Shown here piece after piece: positions 24,819 to 39,000 of a DNA stretch of 64,000 nt (its first letter is position 1; the number at the start of each line of letters is the position of its first letter). A program made the position numbers and the translations under genes. This stretch comes from Mugil cephalus (taxonomy: Eukaryota > Chordata > Actinopteri > Mugiliformes > Mugilidae): the NCBI RefSeq assembly GCF_022458985.1, contig NC_061776.1:7876379-7940378 (forward strand). The letters are read 5' to 3'. Under the pieces are notes generated by a model. That model was not told the origin of the DNA, made no database searches, and was given only the letters and a program-made list of their open reading frames with translations.

Positions 24819-24907
24819 ACTGCTGCTGTTTCTGTTACTGTACTTCATTACTGCAAGACAGGAAAATATGACCCAGAGTCCCATCTTCGATTTTGCATTC
24901 ATCACAG
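24819..24907 (+). other. Second copy of the 89-bp exon-like block
   Basis: Paralogue of 14441-14529 with the same splice-like borders and an open frame (TAAVSVTVLHYCKTGKYDPE...). No protein family is recognised. Confidence 0.22.
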
Positions 24908-27774
24908 GTAGAGAAACAGAAGGAAAGATCCTATTCAGTCTGATCTTGGTAAAATGTAGCCAGTAGATGACTTTAAACTGAATTAATTACAGTCTGTCAT
25001 TGATAGAATAAGTTTTAATCGTATTCAATCCCTGGACCCACAGCACATCTGATGTGTCATCACCAACGTCTGACACCCAGGTGTCTTTAATATGAGGAGA
25101 AGGGGCTGCCACACTGAAAGTATTAATGAACTTCTAAAGTTGTTCCTACTGAGTCCAAATGTCATGTATGTATCAATAATTCTAATGTCACACAGACACA
25201 CACTTAAAGTCTCCATATGTGATGTTTTCTAATGTGGGTGATCACAAGTGAAGGATTCAGAGAATGAATGAGCTTAAAGCAGCACATAGACTAGAGGCTC
25301 TAAAACACAGGTTCTTGTCTCAACATTAGTTGTTTCTAAAGAACAGCTGTAAACTATCATGAAGACTAAATACAGAATAACTTTAACTGTATGATTAGTG
25401 TTACTGGATTGTTTAATAACACAAACAGTATTAATGTGTGAGACAGGAGGTAATAAAAAAGATTTGTCTTTCTACTTTGTAATTTAAGTTGTAATAAACA
25501 TTTGTACTTACATTTTCTTCTCTCCCGAAAGAAATAACGTCCAACAGGCAGTATAAGGACAACAGCTATCACAACTATCACACCTATCACGATTGCACTG
25601 ATATGGTTGCGAGGATGTTCAGGTCCTGTACAGAAAAACAAACAACAGATGAAACAATGATGCCTGGTCACTCTACATAGTTCATCTTGTGTTAGTGTAA
25701 CATTGTGTCTTGGAAGTTTTACCTTTGACCAACTATGTCCTAGAAATTTAGAAATAAAAGAGTTTTCCTAGTTAATCTGTGGTGATGAACAGAAACATAA
25801 ATGTTTAGTCCAGAGGTGAAGAGTTTAAGTCTGTACTCACTACAAGTGGGTATTATATTACAAGAAAAGCAACAAAACACAGCATCAGTGGATAATTTAC
25901 TGATTCACTGTACTGGTTCTGAGCCTAAATGTCTTTACAGAAACCGATGCATGGTTTATATTTAGAATGAGTTCAGTACAAAATTAAATTTTAGAAAACA
26001 AAATTAGAGAACAAATATCTTTCTTGCAGTAAGGAGGGAAATGTCTCATTTGCTCCTTTGAAAAATAATGGGAATAACCAAACTATTAAAATGTTTTTAT
26101 GTATTCAGTCTGTCAGTCTCACCAGCATGTAGGGGACAGAGATCCTGAATCTGTGTCCTGTTTTCCATCCAGCTGATTTGGTTGTTATGGTTACAGATGA
26201 TTGTTCCATTCAACAGGTGGACATGGAGGGAAGCACCAGAGTTGGTGACCTTTGATTGGTCTCCTCCCTCCTGAGAGCAGGTTTTGGTGTCACATGTGAA
26301 AGTGCTGCTGATGTGTGAGTCCTCTGTGCTGCAGGTCACAGTGAGGTTACAGGAGTCTGAGCTGTTGGACACAGAGTCTGGATTCAGATCAACTGGAGAC
26401 ACTGGACCTGATGGAGGAAAGTAGGTGTGAGGAGGTTTACAGACATGACAGCAGATGTTCTCTGTCAGTGTGTGAAATGTTCAGAAACCTACCTTGAACT
26501 GTGACCATGTATTTAGCTACTGTTTGGTCTTTATCTCCGATCACTTGTGCTGTATAGACTCCACTGTCGTCATCTTGTGGATTCTTTAATTTCAATGAGT
26601 AATTTTCCACAGAGAACTCAACCCTTCCAGTGTAATTTTTTGGTTTTCCACCAGTAGAATATGTTACTAAAACTTTGCTTGTATTAAATTTCCAGACAAA
26701 CAAATCAAATTCTTTTGTAACATCATCCATGACTTCCAGAAGTACATCATCTCCTCTCTTCACAAACACATCAGTCACAGCACTGGACCCTGTAAAACAG
26801 TAGATACATAATAATGAAATTGAACTACATTCATCTCATCTGGATTCGTTAAGGAGTGGGTTCTCATTTTCAGCTAAAAACATTTTTACTTGCGTTGACT
26901 CAGTGTATATTTATGACAAGTGTTTGAACATAATGAGAGTGGGCTTTCTACAGTTTTCCTTAGGAAAAACTAATTGATGCAACTTAATTACTAAGACCTA
27001 TGTAGGTATGTATGTAGTGCCCTATTTTTGTTGTCTCGTTGTGTTTATTATCTTACTTTGTATTATTATACAGTGTTTCTATTATTAGAAAAACAGTCAG
27101 TTTATTTTTTCAGCTGAAATAGTTGAGTGAAACCTCTTCATCATCAACAACCACTGATGTGTCTGTTGCTTTTATTTTCTTTCTTTTCGTTCCATCATTT
27201 GTTACGACAGAGCTCTCAGACGTACGACTCATTTATCATTAAAATATTTCTGAGCCACAAAGAAACATGTGAACAAACAGTAACCATGTCAGTTTGTCCA
27301 AGTTCAGCTTCACAGCAGACATGTGTCTACTGCACATATGTCTGACTTATTGCATTGTTTAGCCTTGATTTTTATGACATTGTTAGACCACGACATACTG
27401 AGGAAAAGAACATTTAAAAGCTGTTGTTTAAAATTAAAATTGTACAGCATTGAGTCTCTGAGTTACAGCAATCACACTATGATATAATACAAGTATAACA
27501 GCATGGTTCATCTGTTTGTATCAGGTTTTCATGGATAAAATGTCTAAGAACATTGTAGATTGTCTGTTTCCCCCATTACAAAACAATTCTGTAGAAAGAT
27601 TTGGATACATGATGTTTTACTATTTAGTGTGGTGCTCTCATATCTGATGTACATATTTATTGTCTGTAGTTAAATGTGAAGAAATGGAAGCTGATAGTTA
27701 AAACTGTCCAAACATGTTGATTACAGAACATGTTTAAGAGAAGTCAGTTGTTCAAAGGAACTTAAATACCACAT

Positions 27775-27950
27775 ACACTGATCAGCCACAACATTGAAAC
27801 CAGGACAAGTAAACATTGGCCGTCTTGGATATTTCTTAATCATGTACCACCCACATAAACCAGACCAGACACCCACACCCCAGAGTAATGACACTCCTTG
27901 GTCTGACAGCGTGAGCACTGAACATGGTGGTTTTCACTGGTATTTTGAGG
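27775..27950 (+). repeat. Truncated 440-bp inverted-end repeat
   Basis: The sequence CACTGATCAGCCACAACATTGAAACC and the following TAGTGACACTCC-like block match the left half of 36562-37005. The right end is missing. Confidence 0.5.
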
Positions 27951-28663
27951 AAGTTCAGTCTCATAGAGACAATCACTCATGAACAAACATGAATATTCCA
28001 ACATGTTTTCTTGTAGCCACCTCATCAGTAATTCACGCAGTCAGCTTTTTAGTTTGTACCTTCAGATCAGTTTTAGACAAAGTGCAAGAGTCAGTGAGAA
28101 CCATGTGCATTATTGGTTTGACTGTAATTTATGTTCAGTTACAGCACAGACCTTGAGCTTTTGGCTTGAACTTTTGAGATTTCTTTTCCTTTTCAAATGT
28201 CTGATATTTTAGTTTGTGTTTTGTTAATAGAGACACAAGGTAAATATGAAGCTGTTTTATTTGTCATAAAACATGCTGACAGATAATACAACCAAAACTT
28301 ACTAATTATTTAAGGCGATACAATAGTACTGCCACAAAATCTGAGCTGTGAAAACAAGAGGAAGTAATCAGGAGATGAAGTGACAATAGTTATGAAGTTG
28401 TAACCTTAATCTTCATCTCTATAAATGTGTTGAGAAACATTAGTCCTCTGTCTAAAGAAACAGTTACAGTTACAACGTACTCTGGACATATAGAACTTTA
28501 ATATCTACTTCTTCCTCCTGTGGTCGTATCCCCTTTGTTTCAAGTCTATTTTATACAGAGACGTTTTAGAGCTATAGTACGAAAAGAAGATTTTAAAATT
28601 AAAAAGATACAAAACATCAATTGTCACAGTCCCATGAATACTATTACAAAAATAAGATCTTAC

Positions 28664-28712
28664 TTTGAATCTGACTTGAATATATCACGAAAACAACCAA
28701 TAAGAAAGATAG
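28664..28712 (-). pseudogene. Degenerate second leader exon of unit 5
   Basis: Minus-strand sequence here resembles the leader exon at 28943-28886 (donor context and the central VIYSSQ-type codons), but the ATG is lost. The surrounding 28390-28760 repeats 28760-28990 in part. It is a local duplication relic. Confidence 0.5.
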
Positions 28713-29098
28713 TTACGTTTACAATGTACTATGGAAATAAAGTACTCTAATATCTGTTTACATAATTTTCACATGTTTCAACATTTACTGGCTCTTCTTC
28801 CTCGTGTGGTCACATGCTTTTTGTTTCAAATCTTTTATGGAGACATAAAACATCAACTATCAAAATTACAAAAATAAGATCTTACCTTGAATTTGACTTG
28901 AATATATCACAAAAACAGCCAATAACAAAGATTTAAGTTCCATTTTAAAACATCCAGTTAAGGATGTACACGAGCTGCTCCCTCTGAGAAAATGACGAGG
29001 GGAAGTAGGGGCGTTTTTAGCTTTGTGGGGAAACTATACAAGGTTCATGTATCTGAACCTGTTGTGGTTTTGCTCTGACACTTTTCTCATGTTTGCAG

Positions 29099-29220
29099 GT
29101 CTCTCTGATGGTGTCTCCATCTGTCTGGTGAAGACAGTCGTGTTCTCTGTTGGTTTGATCATCATGGTGTCTGCCGTCATCAGTGTCCACCTCATGGAGA
29201 AGATCAGGAAACTAAAATAA
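29099..29220 (+). pseudogene. Orphan lysine-transmembrane exon
   Basis: A 122-bp exon with acceptor TTTGCAG, open through the stop, encoding CLVKTVVFSVGLIIMVSAVI and a short basic tail. No plus-strand V or C2 exon lies between the unit 4 stop and this point. It starts 156 bp beyond the unit 5 leader ATG, in the opposite direction. Confidence 0.75.
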
Positions 29221-30664
29221 AATCAAACGTACATAGAGCTCACTCTCGTACAGTGAAAATCTTATAGCTGCCTTTTAATTATTTTCTCTTAAATCACAGC
29301 TTTCAGTTTATTGTCTTTGGGTTAAACACAGAAAATCCTGCATGATGAATACTGTATAATAGTACCTGGACAAAGCCAGAAATTATGGAGACAAACCAGC
29401 AACATGATGTAAACAACGCACCATTAGAAACTTTTACCAATAGAAGTTTTGCAAAAATGAAGGAAATGTATGCCACACTTCAATGATATTCAGAATTTCT
29501 TTTGCCAAGTAACACTGAAGGTAAACATGATTGTACCAGTGATGTTGTTCCCTTTGTAAATAAAATGCTTGTGTTGAAAATTAGTTTTGAGGATGCCATT
29601 GATATCATTTAGAAAAAAACAATATTTATGGGTGCTCCTGGTAGTGTAACTTTAAATTATAGCTTTTAATGATCATCGTAATTCAGTCGTTCTTTCTGGA
29701 CCCTCACAATTAAAACTGCAGGCGACCGAAGCTTGAAACACATCATAATGACACTGTTCCTTTCACCACTCACATCTCAGGTTCCTATTCTTAGGTCTTC
29801 TCTGTGGACTAGGTAGTGTCAGTGTTTTCTCATCCTCTGATTGGAGGGTCAGAGAGACGCTCGGTTTAAGTCAAGTGGTTCATGTTTAATTGTTTGGAGC
29901 TGCACAAGGAAATGGTCCCCGTTTGTGATTTTATAGCTATTTTTGAACCCAAGATGGCAGAAGGAGGAGATGCCATTGATTTGGTTGCAGATTTTCACAG
30001 AAAGACATTTTCATGGTGGATTTTGAAGGAAAAGCTGGAACTGTGAGCACTGCCCCTGGCTGACAGGATCTGATCTAAATTGTTCTGGCAAGTAAAATGA
30101 ATAATATTTACGTCTTTTATGTTTATTCTACTGAATGTGCAGTGAGTGAGAGGAGACTTTTTCAATTGTTCTGTGAGTTACTTGCTTCAGTAACAGCATT
30201 CAATTCACTATGTGACCTGTCTACGATGCAATGCCCTGTTTTATTGTGTGTCCCTGTGATATTGATGGTTTCTATAGCAGTGGTGTCATGACGTTTGTAT
30301 TAAGAGGTGCTTTGAATAAGATTGGAGGTCATTGAAGGCTGAGGTGACCTGCCACTGGTAAATAAAATTCTTGTTGCACATGTAAAAAAATAATTTTTAA
30401 GGATTTAATTGACCCGACCAATCCAACAGCTGAAGAGTTAGATCAGTCAACTCTGTGTTTATTCATGTGCACGGTGAATGAAACAAAGATAATCATTCAG
30501 AAGTTCCAATAAAGGTTCATCCTGACACTGGGTGTGGTAGTAAATGTCAACCATAAGCTGTGAGATGCTTTAACTTGTGGTTCACACTGTTGCAGTGTGT
30601 GTTCAACAAAGCAAGAGGCTTTGTGACACAGGGACTGATGCTCTGCACTGACAACAATGTCTAA

Positions 30665-31078
30665 TTAAATGTTACTAAAGTAAAGTGATGTCATTAAAGT
30701 AAATATCCATACTTTTGACACTAGCCTCTCCTCTTCAGTCTGCTCCCTCATCATAAATACCTCATATGCCAACAGCTCTGTGGGGTCTACTGTTAAATAT
30801 TCTGATACCTCTTTCTTAATGTATGTATCACTCTCCTGGATATATACTGCTCCAGCTGTGCATCCTGTATGTGGATCTTTGGATCCATCTGTAAAAATAA
30901 AAACTGAATCTGAGAAGGGAAGTGACATAACCAGGGAGGAATGGAAGAAAATGAGACTGTAGGGGCGTATTCGCCTGCTCCGATGGTCCGGGTTGTTTTT
31001 TAAAGGGATGTGTGACGGCTGGGGAAACCTCTTGTAGATGTTTGACCACGCTGAACACAATCCCAGCGGTGCCTCCAA
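30665..31078 (-). pseudogene. LINE-encoded RNase H domain fragment
   Basis: A 137-codon open frame. Residues about 60-105 read VFIFTDGSKDPHTGCTAGAV then a DPTELLA element, the Asp and Glu motifs of a type I RNase H as carried by some non-LTR retrotransposons. Only this domain is left. Shared flank sequence stops at about 30693, which marks its insertion edge. Confidence 0.65.
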
Positions 31079-31416
31079 ATGTTACGGGAAGAATGATAAA
31101 GAGTGAAGGGCGAAAAGGTACTGATACACACACGTTTGTTTTCATTCAGTGTATTTGTTTTTATTTTTTCCCATATGCTTCACTCTGAACACAGAAAAAC
31201 TCTGAAAAAACAAAACAGGCATCAACAACCTATCACTGTCTCTCCCATTCCCATCAGTCACAAAAAGTAATATTAAATAAACGGTTTTATGGTGGTTACT
31301 GTAACTATTGTTGTTTGTGTACCTGGAAGACCAAAGCAATTGAACGCTGAACAAATAATCATTATTATCTTAAATACTATTAAATAATATGAAAAGATGA
31401 AATATATGAAATGTGA

Positions 31417-31417
31417 G

Positions 31418-31479
<62 letters not shown>

Positions 31480-31480
31480 A
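31417..31480. repeat. (TATC)n microsatellite
   Basis: About sixteen perfect four-base repeats. Confidence 0.98.
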
Positions 31481-32404
31481 TAGATTTCCATGGAAGTACA
31501 TGATACAATCTCTAACTAATGAAATCCTTCCTCTGGAATCCAAACACAGCATAAATCAATTCATCCTTCGACATAAAATTTGTGCAAAACTGCAGGCTAC
31601 TGACTGATCTGTTCCGTGTCCTATATGTTCTTTTGTAGCAGTAGAATTAGCTGTGAAATAAACTGACACACACAAACACTAAATATCTTAAATACAATGA
31701 AAATATGTAAAACATGAAATGTAAATACTGCAGCATACTGCTATTTTACAGTGCATTGGCCTCAAGCCCACATTCATTTACTATAAAATCATTTCTGTAC
31801 AATTCAGGATCATCATTTTTAACACAACACATTATTTCATTCTAACAGATATCTGAAGTTTATGAGGTTCGTGCTTGAATTCTAAGTGGAACTATTCATT
31901 TAATAGATTTTAATACAACTGCACATTAAAATCTGCCTACAAATCACAACATAATTTTTAGTTTAAATATAATTTATATATAAATATAAGTAGCAGTAAC
32001 CTCAACTTTGAGCTTCACTTCAAGTATCTTAGATAATATAAAAAGCAAAATACATAAAATATCAAATGTGATATGTTCATTCAAACCCACATCCATGTGC
32101 TGTAAACTCTTTTGTGCACAAAGTGGAACAATCATTTTGTCCATTGTTGTCAACACAACATATTGTTTTTGCATTTTGGAAAGTATGTTAAAAGGTCCTC
32201 ACTGCAGTGATGATCCTGTTTGTTACACTTAACTTTGGTTTTATGCATCAGTCTAACTTTAATTTCTACTGTTTGTACAACACTGTGAAGCCCAGATCAT
32301 GTCAGGACCAGTTAACAGGGTTGTGTTAACAATGATATACAATATTTACAGTATGTCCTGTCCTGTTTCTGTTTCTCCTGTTTCTCTCAGGACTTGGCAG
32401 CCTT

Positions 32405-33007
32405 TCATATCATTGCATAGAGACTCTCTGGCTGATTGTTGGTTTTAGTCTCAGTGGATCCTCTGGGTGCAGTATTTTGCCCTACCAAGCAGTAGGTGGA
32501 GGTTGGATTATTAGCTGAATCACCATCTGCTGAACGCTGATTGAAGAAAAAGTGACAGTCAACATTTTTAGCAAGTGTTCGATCATCCATACTCTATCCT
32601 TCAGAAACTACATTTTCTTGTAGCATGACAGCAAAAGACAGTGAGTGTAGATTTGGTCTGGGTCTTATTCTAACAGTGGTCTTAGTTTTCATTCTAATGA
32701 GCATTAATTTACTATGTTTTTTGTTTTCAATCTGTGAGACTATGAGACAGTGCAAACTTCTTCACTAGTATGAAATCAGTAGTTCATCATGTTACCTGGA
32801 GTGAGCTAAAATACAAAACAAAACAAAACAAAAAGAGACAGAAAACTGCACATAAATATAGACGACATGTCTCCACTTCATCCCATTGATCTGATTGTGA
32901 CGCCATCTTGTAAGAGTCCGAGCCCAGACTGATTCTAGGCTCACTGGTGGTTGATTTGTTTGGCTCATTCTAAGAAATCTTGGATTATACACTGTACTTT
33001 TTAAAAA

Positions 33008-33056
<49 letters not shown>

Positions 33057-36000
33057 TATTTATATGACTCTCGCGGTCCTAAGAGGCGCTTCATCAGTTT
33101 ATCATGGTGCACTCTAAGAAAAACAGGTTCTTCACAAGTGCTCTGGAGATCCTTTCGTTTGCATGAGAACTGTGGATGTGGATATGTACGTTTTTTACTC
33201 TCCAGTGATTTCTGTTTTATTAGTAGAAAGTGTTGATTTTGTCATTTCCACCTTGTTCTAAATTCTTTTGAGAATCAGAATATCAAGGGCCTTTCGTTAA
33301 AGAGAAAAAATAGAAATGAAAAAATAGAATGATTGTTGCTGCATAATTAAGGTTTTTACATGTTCCAAACATCACCTCCACCTACAGGTTCAAATCAACA
33401 TGTCGTATACATTGCAGATATAATATGAATATACATACAAATGTCTTGTTAATGTTTTGGACATGAAATGAATAACGTGTCATTCTAAATCATCTCTGGT
33501 TGTATTTGTCACACTAAATGAGATTAAACTCTTCTTCATTGGTTTGTTATTGGTTAATGTTAAATTAGTAATCACTACCTCTCACATATTTCATTTGAGG
33601 ACTAGCAGTGTGAGCACAGGCTGATGATTGTCAGCATGGTTATCAAATATTTTATTATTGTGACCTATACTTCAGCCAGACACCAGGGGGAGCTCTACTT
33701 GCATTGACTTCACTTCAGGGGAGGGGTCTAGTTGTCCAGTAAACAGTCTATGAACCTGAGGCCAGTTTGGTTAGAAGTCAAGAAGAGGATTAATGTCCAA
33801 CTGATGTCCTCCAATCAAAGCTCCCAAATTCTCAAAACCTGACACTTACCACAGAACGTCCATACAATGGATTTTTTATGGTCTTTCTGTCACCTGCAAG
33901 TCAGAAATAAAGAAATGAATGGTAATTAGATCTATTCTTTCGTGGCAGTCTGTGGCCATTTCTGTTACTTGCAATTTTTTGCCATTTTATTCCACATTTA
34001 TTCCAAATGTCATGTATGTATCAATAATTCTAATGTCACACAGACACACACTTAAAGTCTCCATATGTGATGTTTTCTAATGTGGGTGATCACAAGTGAA
34101 GGATTCAGAGAATGAATGAGCTTAAAGCAGCACATAGACTAGAAGCTCTAAAACACAGGAGCTTGTCTCAACATTAGTTGTTTCTAAAGAACAGCTGTAA
34201 ACTATCATGAAGACTAAATACAGAATAACTTTAACTGTATGATTAGCGTGACTGGATTGTTTAATAACACAAACATTATTAATGTGTGAGGCAGCAGGTA
34301 ATAAAACAAATTCATCTTTCTACTCTGTAATTTAAGATGTAATAAACATTTGTACTTACATTTTCCTCTCTTACGAAGGAAATAACATCTAAGAAGCATA
34401 ATAATGACACCAGCTATCACAGCTATCACAGCTATCACAATGGTGATATTAGACCCTGTAGAGAAAAAAACAAAAAGAAAAAACAAACAAACAAAAAAAA
34501 CAGATTAAACAACGATGCCTGGTTTCAGTCACTCTACATAGTTTATCTTGTGTTAGTGTAACATTGTGTCTTGGAAGCTTTACCTTTGACCAACTATGTC
34601 CTAGAAATTTAGAAATAAAAGAGTTTTCCTAGTTAATCTGTGGTGATGAACAGAAACATAGATCTTTAGTCCAGAGGTGAACAGTTTAAGTCTGTACTCA
34701 CTACAAGTGGGTATTATATTACAAGAAAAGCCAAACAAAACACAACATCAGTGGATAATTTACTGATTCACTGTACTGGTTCTGAGTCTAAATGTCATTA
34801 CTGGTGCCTCAGTTTATATTTAAAATGAGTTTCATGTAAATTTACATTTTAAAAATGTAAAACTACTGACCTTCCAAAATATATTGTAAAACCAGTTATT
34901 TACTAATTTATGTATTCAGTCTGTCAGTCTCACCAGCATGTAGGGGACAGAGATCCTGAATCTGTGTCTTGTTTTCCATCCAGCTGACTTGGTTGCTATG
35001 GTTACAGATGATTGTATCATTCAACAGGTGGACACGGAGGGAAGCACCAGAGTTGGTGACCTTTGATTGGTCTCCTCCCTCCTGAGAGCAGGTTTGATTG
35101 TCACATGTGAAAGTGCTGCTGATGTGTGAGTCCTCTGTGCTGCAGGTCACAGTGAGGTTACAGGAGTCTGAGCTGATGGACACAGAGTCTGGATTCAGAT
35201 CAACTGGAGACACTGGACCTGATGGAGGAAAGTAGGTGTGAGGAGGTTTACAAACATGACAGCAGATGTTCTCTGTCAGTGTGTGAAATGTTCAGAAACC
35301 TACCTTGAACTGTGACCATGTATTCAGCTATTGTTTGTTCTTTATCTCCTGTCACTCGTGCTGTATAAACTCCACTGTCGTCATCTTGTAGATTCTTTAA
35401 TTTCACTGAGTAATTTCCCACAGAGAACTCAACCCTTCCAGTGTAATTTGTAGAGACTCTTGGTTCTCCACCAGGTGAATATCCTACTAAAACATTGCTT
35501 GTATTAAATTTCCAAACAAGAACCAGAAATTCCTTTGGAACATCATCCATGACTTCCAGAAGTACATCATCTCCTCTCTTCACAAACACATCAGTCACAG
35601 CACTGGACCCTGTAAAACAGTAGATACATAATAATGAAATTAGATCAATCATAAATACTGTATTTCTGTACCTAACTTCCAACACAATGTCAGTGATCAG
35701 TTAAATAATGATTGTGTATATTTATCTCATCTGGATTTGTTAAGGAGTGGATTCTCATTTGTAGCTGAAAACATCTTTACCTGCTTTGACTCAGTGTGTA
35801 TTTATGACAAGTGACAGAGAAAGAAAGAGGTCAGTAAAAGTCTTATGGACTCTTCTGTTGATTGTTGTGTTTCTCAGTGTGCTGTGTATTATTATCCCAT
35901 GTCTTTATAGAGTTTTAGCTGAAATAGTTGAGTGAAACCTCTTCATCACCAACAACCACTGATGTGTCTGTTGCTTTTATTTTCTTCCTTTTCGTTCCAT

Positions 36001-39000
36001 CATTTGTTACGACAGAGCTCTCAGACGTACGACTCATTTATCTAATATTTCTGAGCCTCAAAGAAACATGTGAACAAACAGTAACCATGTCCGTTTTTCC
36101 CAGTTCAGCTTCACAGCAGACATGTGTCTATTGCACATATGTCTGACTTGTTGCATTGTTTAGCCTTGATTTTTATGACATTGTTAGACCACGACATACT
36201 GAGGAAAAGAACATTTAAAAGCTGTTGTTTAACATTAAAATTCTACAGCGTTGAGTCTCTGAGTTACAGCAATAATACTATGATATAATACAAGTATAAC
36301 AGCATGGTTCATCTGTTTGTATCAGGTTTTCATGGATAAAATGTCTAAGAACATTGTAGATTGTCTGTTTCCCTCATTACAAAACAATTCAGTAGAAAGT
36401 TTTGGATACATGATGTTTTACTATTTAGTGTAATGCTCTCAAATCTGATTTATATATTTATTGTCTGTAGTTAAATGTGAAGAAATGGGAGCTGATAGTT
36501 AAAACTGTCCAAACATGTTGATTACAGAACAAGTTTAAGAGAAGTCAGTTGTTCAAAGGAACTCTATCTATCAATCAGCCACAACATTAAAACCAGGAGA
36601 AGTAAACATTGGCCATCTTGGATATTTCTTAGTCATGTACCACCCACATAAACCAGTCCAGACACCCCCACCCCAGAGCAATAACACTCCTTGATGGCAG
36701 CAGGATGCAGCCTGACACACAAAAACCCCTTAGGAACAACTCAAAAAACATGACGAGTAGCACCTGACCTCCAAATTCACTAGATCCCAAACTGATCAAG
36801 TATCTGTGGGATGATCCAGAGACCCCTCCCCTCAACACATAGGATTCAAAGCTCCGCCCACTAACAATATCCTGTTACCAGACACCACAGGACACCCTCA
36901 GAAGACCCATGTCCATTCTCTGATGAGTCGCAATTGTATTGGAGGCTCAAGGGAGATCTACACAATATTAGACAGGTGGTCATAATGTTATGCCTGGTCG
37001 GTGAATGACAGCTATTTAGTCAGTAGTAGCAGTTCACAGTATCAAACAGCAGGAGGAGATCTGATAGAAACACGCTGAGATCTCCTCCTGCTGTTTGATG
37101 ATGAATTTTATTTTTACACAATTCTCTCTGTGAGTAGAGTAACTGACACTTCTGCAGATTAAACATGATATACAGAGGGTAAAATAAGTAGTGAATAGTG
37201 AATATTTCTATCACTTGCAGATGGAGTTATCTTAGCCTGTTATATTTGTACATATGCTATGCATATATAAAGAATCATATAATTTAAAATACTGTATGTC
37301 CATAGTACACTATAACCGTAACTGTTTCTACGAGAGGACTTATGTGTCTGACACTGTTTGTCTAGTCAAGTGTTGAAGTCGAGTGATGCCTCAACACATT
37401 TATAGATTTTCTTGACAAGGTTAAAGTTATAACAAGGTTAAAGTTATAACTTTCTAACCATTGTCACTTCATCTCCTGATTACCTCCTGGCTAGCAGCAA
37501 GTTACTGTTAAATTAATGCTCTTTCTGTTGTTGAAGTTTACTTTTTTGAAATTTACTTTTTTATTTATTGTTTTCAAGAACAATAAATCAATAAAACTCT
37601 CATCCTCCACATTTGCAGTAAAATGCAGACGAATAATTACTGGTTGATTAGGATTCATTTACAGTTTTTATCACAAATTATATATCTGAGGTAGTTCAAT
37701 GTACTGCACGGATACTAAATGCTACATACAAGTACACATGTAGTACATATTTTTAGATTTAGTCATTTATTTTTAAATATTTTTTTTGTAACTTGATAAA
37801 TTATTCTATGACAGTTTTGCTATAACATACCATATTTTGGGAGAGAGTATAAATGTAGCATTTTTATAAATAGCAAATTCATGTTTCATGACAAATAATA
37901 CAGCTTCAAATTTACCTTGTGTCTTTATTAACAAAATACAAATTTTTATAATGAACTTTCCTCCAAGAACAAATTAAAGTATAAAGGTTTAGAGCAAAAC
38001 TCAAATATCAGACAGTTGAGAAGAGTTAGAAATGTCAAAAATTGGTAACACTTTCTATGAAGGTTGTATTTATAATGCCCTATGAATGCACTCATAATGT
38101 TTTATAAGGTGTCTATAAAGCATTATAATGGTCATTATTACCATCTATACATATTTACAAGTCGTCATAACCAACTTCATGATGCATTATGACAACTGGT
38201 TATGAATGATTATAATTTTAATCTGAATAGTGCATTATAAATATGTCAATATCTGCCTAGTGACTTGTTCATTTTATGATGCATCATAACTACTTTGCTT
38301 TGCTAAATGTGTATAGTGATGCATAATGAGTTAGACAGGACAGGTAGGTCGTCTCTCTGTCCTGCTAGTGTTTTGTGAGCTAATGTCTTACTTTGCTTAC
38401 ATGAAGCACATCGTTTACATATTAAAGCAATGATTTCGAATGGTTTCAATCATTAAACGCAAGAATATGAAAACGATCTAATTTGTGAATTAAAAACAGC
38501 CGTGTCTGGTAACTTTCGTGTAGCTAGCTTAAGCCACCTACGGGTAATCTGCGCTGCCTGCATGATATGCGGTAACACAATGTCTCATTAGGCTGCTTTA
38601 AACAAAAAAACTTGATCTGTTTATGTGTTTTCAATCAAACCTTTCTGCATAGAAACAAACCCAGCTAGAGCACTAAAGATTTGCCTCTGTTCTTCTTGTA
38701 GTTGCTGTCAAACCATCTCCTGACCTCTGACCCTGAATCACCTCACCAACCCAAAGGCACTTTTAAGAGTCACATCTCTAGGACCACGCTGTGCCTTTTG
38801 TGGCCTGTTTCATGTGTTTCATGTGTTTGTGTAATGTGCTCAGAACATTGATAATCATTCTGATTATGTGTGTTGGTTTAAATGAAAATAAAGTGAACTA
38901 AATGCATTCCTTTTGTCTTTACTGTCCAGGCTTTCATTTCATTGTGCCTCATATTTGTTTATAATAGTCTTATATCCACAACACCTCATTTGCACTAATT

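Larger units (their letters stand above)
24156..28943 (-). pseudogene. Inhibitory-type receptor with destroyed tail (unit 5)
   Basis: Exons: leader 28943-28886, V 26789-26493 (297 bp, three residues shorter in the C'-C'' loop), C2 26407-26123, transmembrane 25625-25512, linker remnant 24757-24723, tail exon 24239-24156 (cut). The ectodomain and membrane exons are intact and in frame. The linker has lost its usual start and acceptor. Using the remaining AG makes a TAA across the splice join, right after the basic RERRK. The tail exon has a 7-bp deletion before the first tyrosine motif and is then replaced by LINE sequence, so both ITIM-like motifs are lost. It might still make a tail-less surface protein, or it may be dead. 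Confidence 0.75.
29221..32404. other. Flank of orphan exon plus LINE fragment; no host gene
   Basis: 29221-30692 is the downstream flank of an activating unit (inverted at about 930-3040), ending in a leader relic at 30603-30655 (GGGACTGATGCTCTGCACTG). 30693-31110 is a LINE piece. 31417-31480 is a TATC simple repeat. 31590-32404 is the 3' flank of unit 6, also found at 47250-48137. Confidence 0.55.

Noticed and set aside
31417-31480. Regular repeats considered as a CRISPR array
   Set aside because: It is a four-base microsatellite without spacers, and the genome is eukaryotic.
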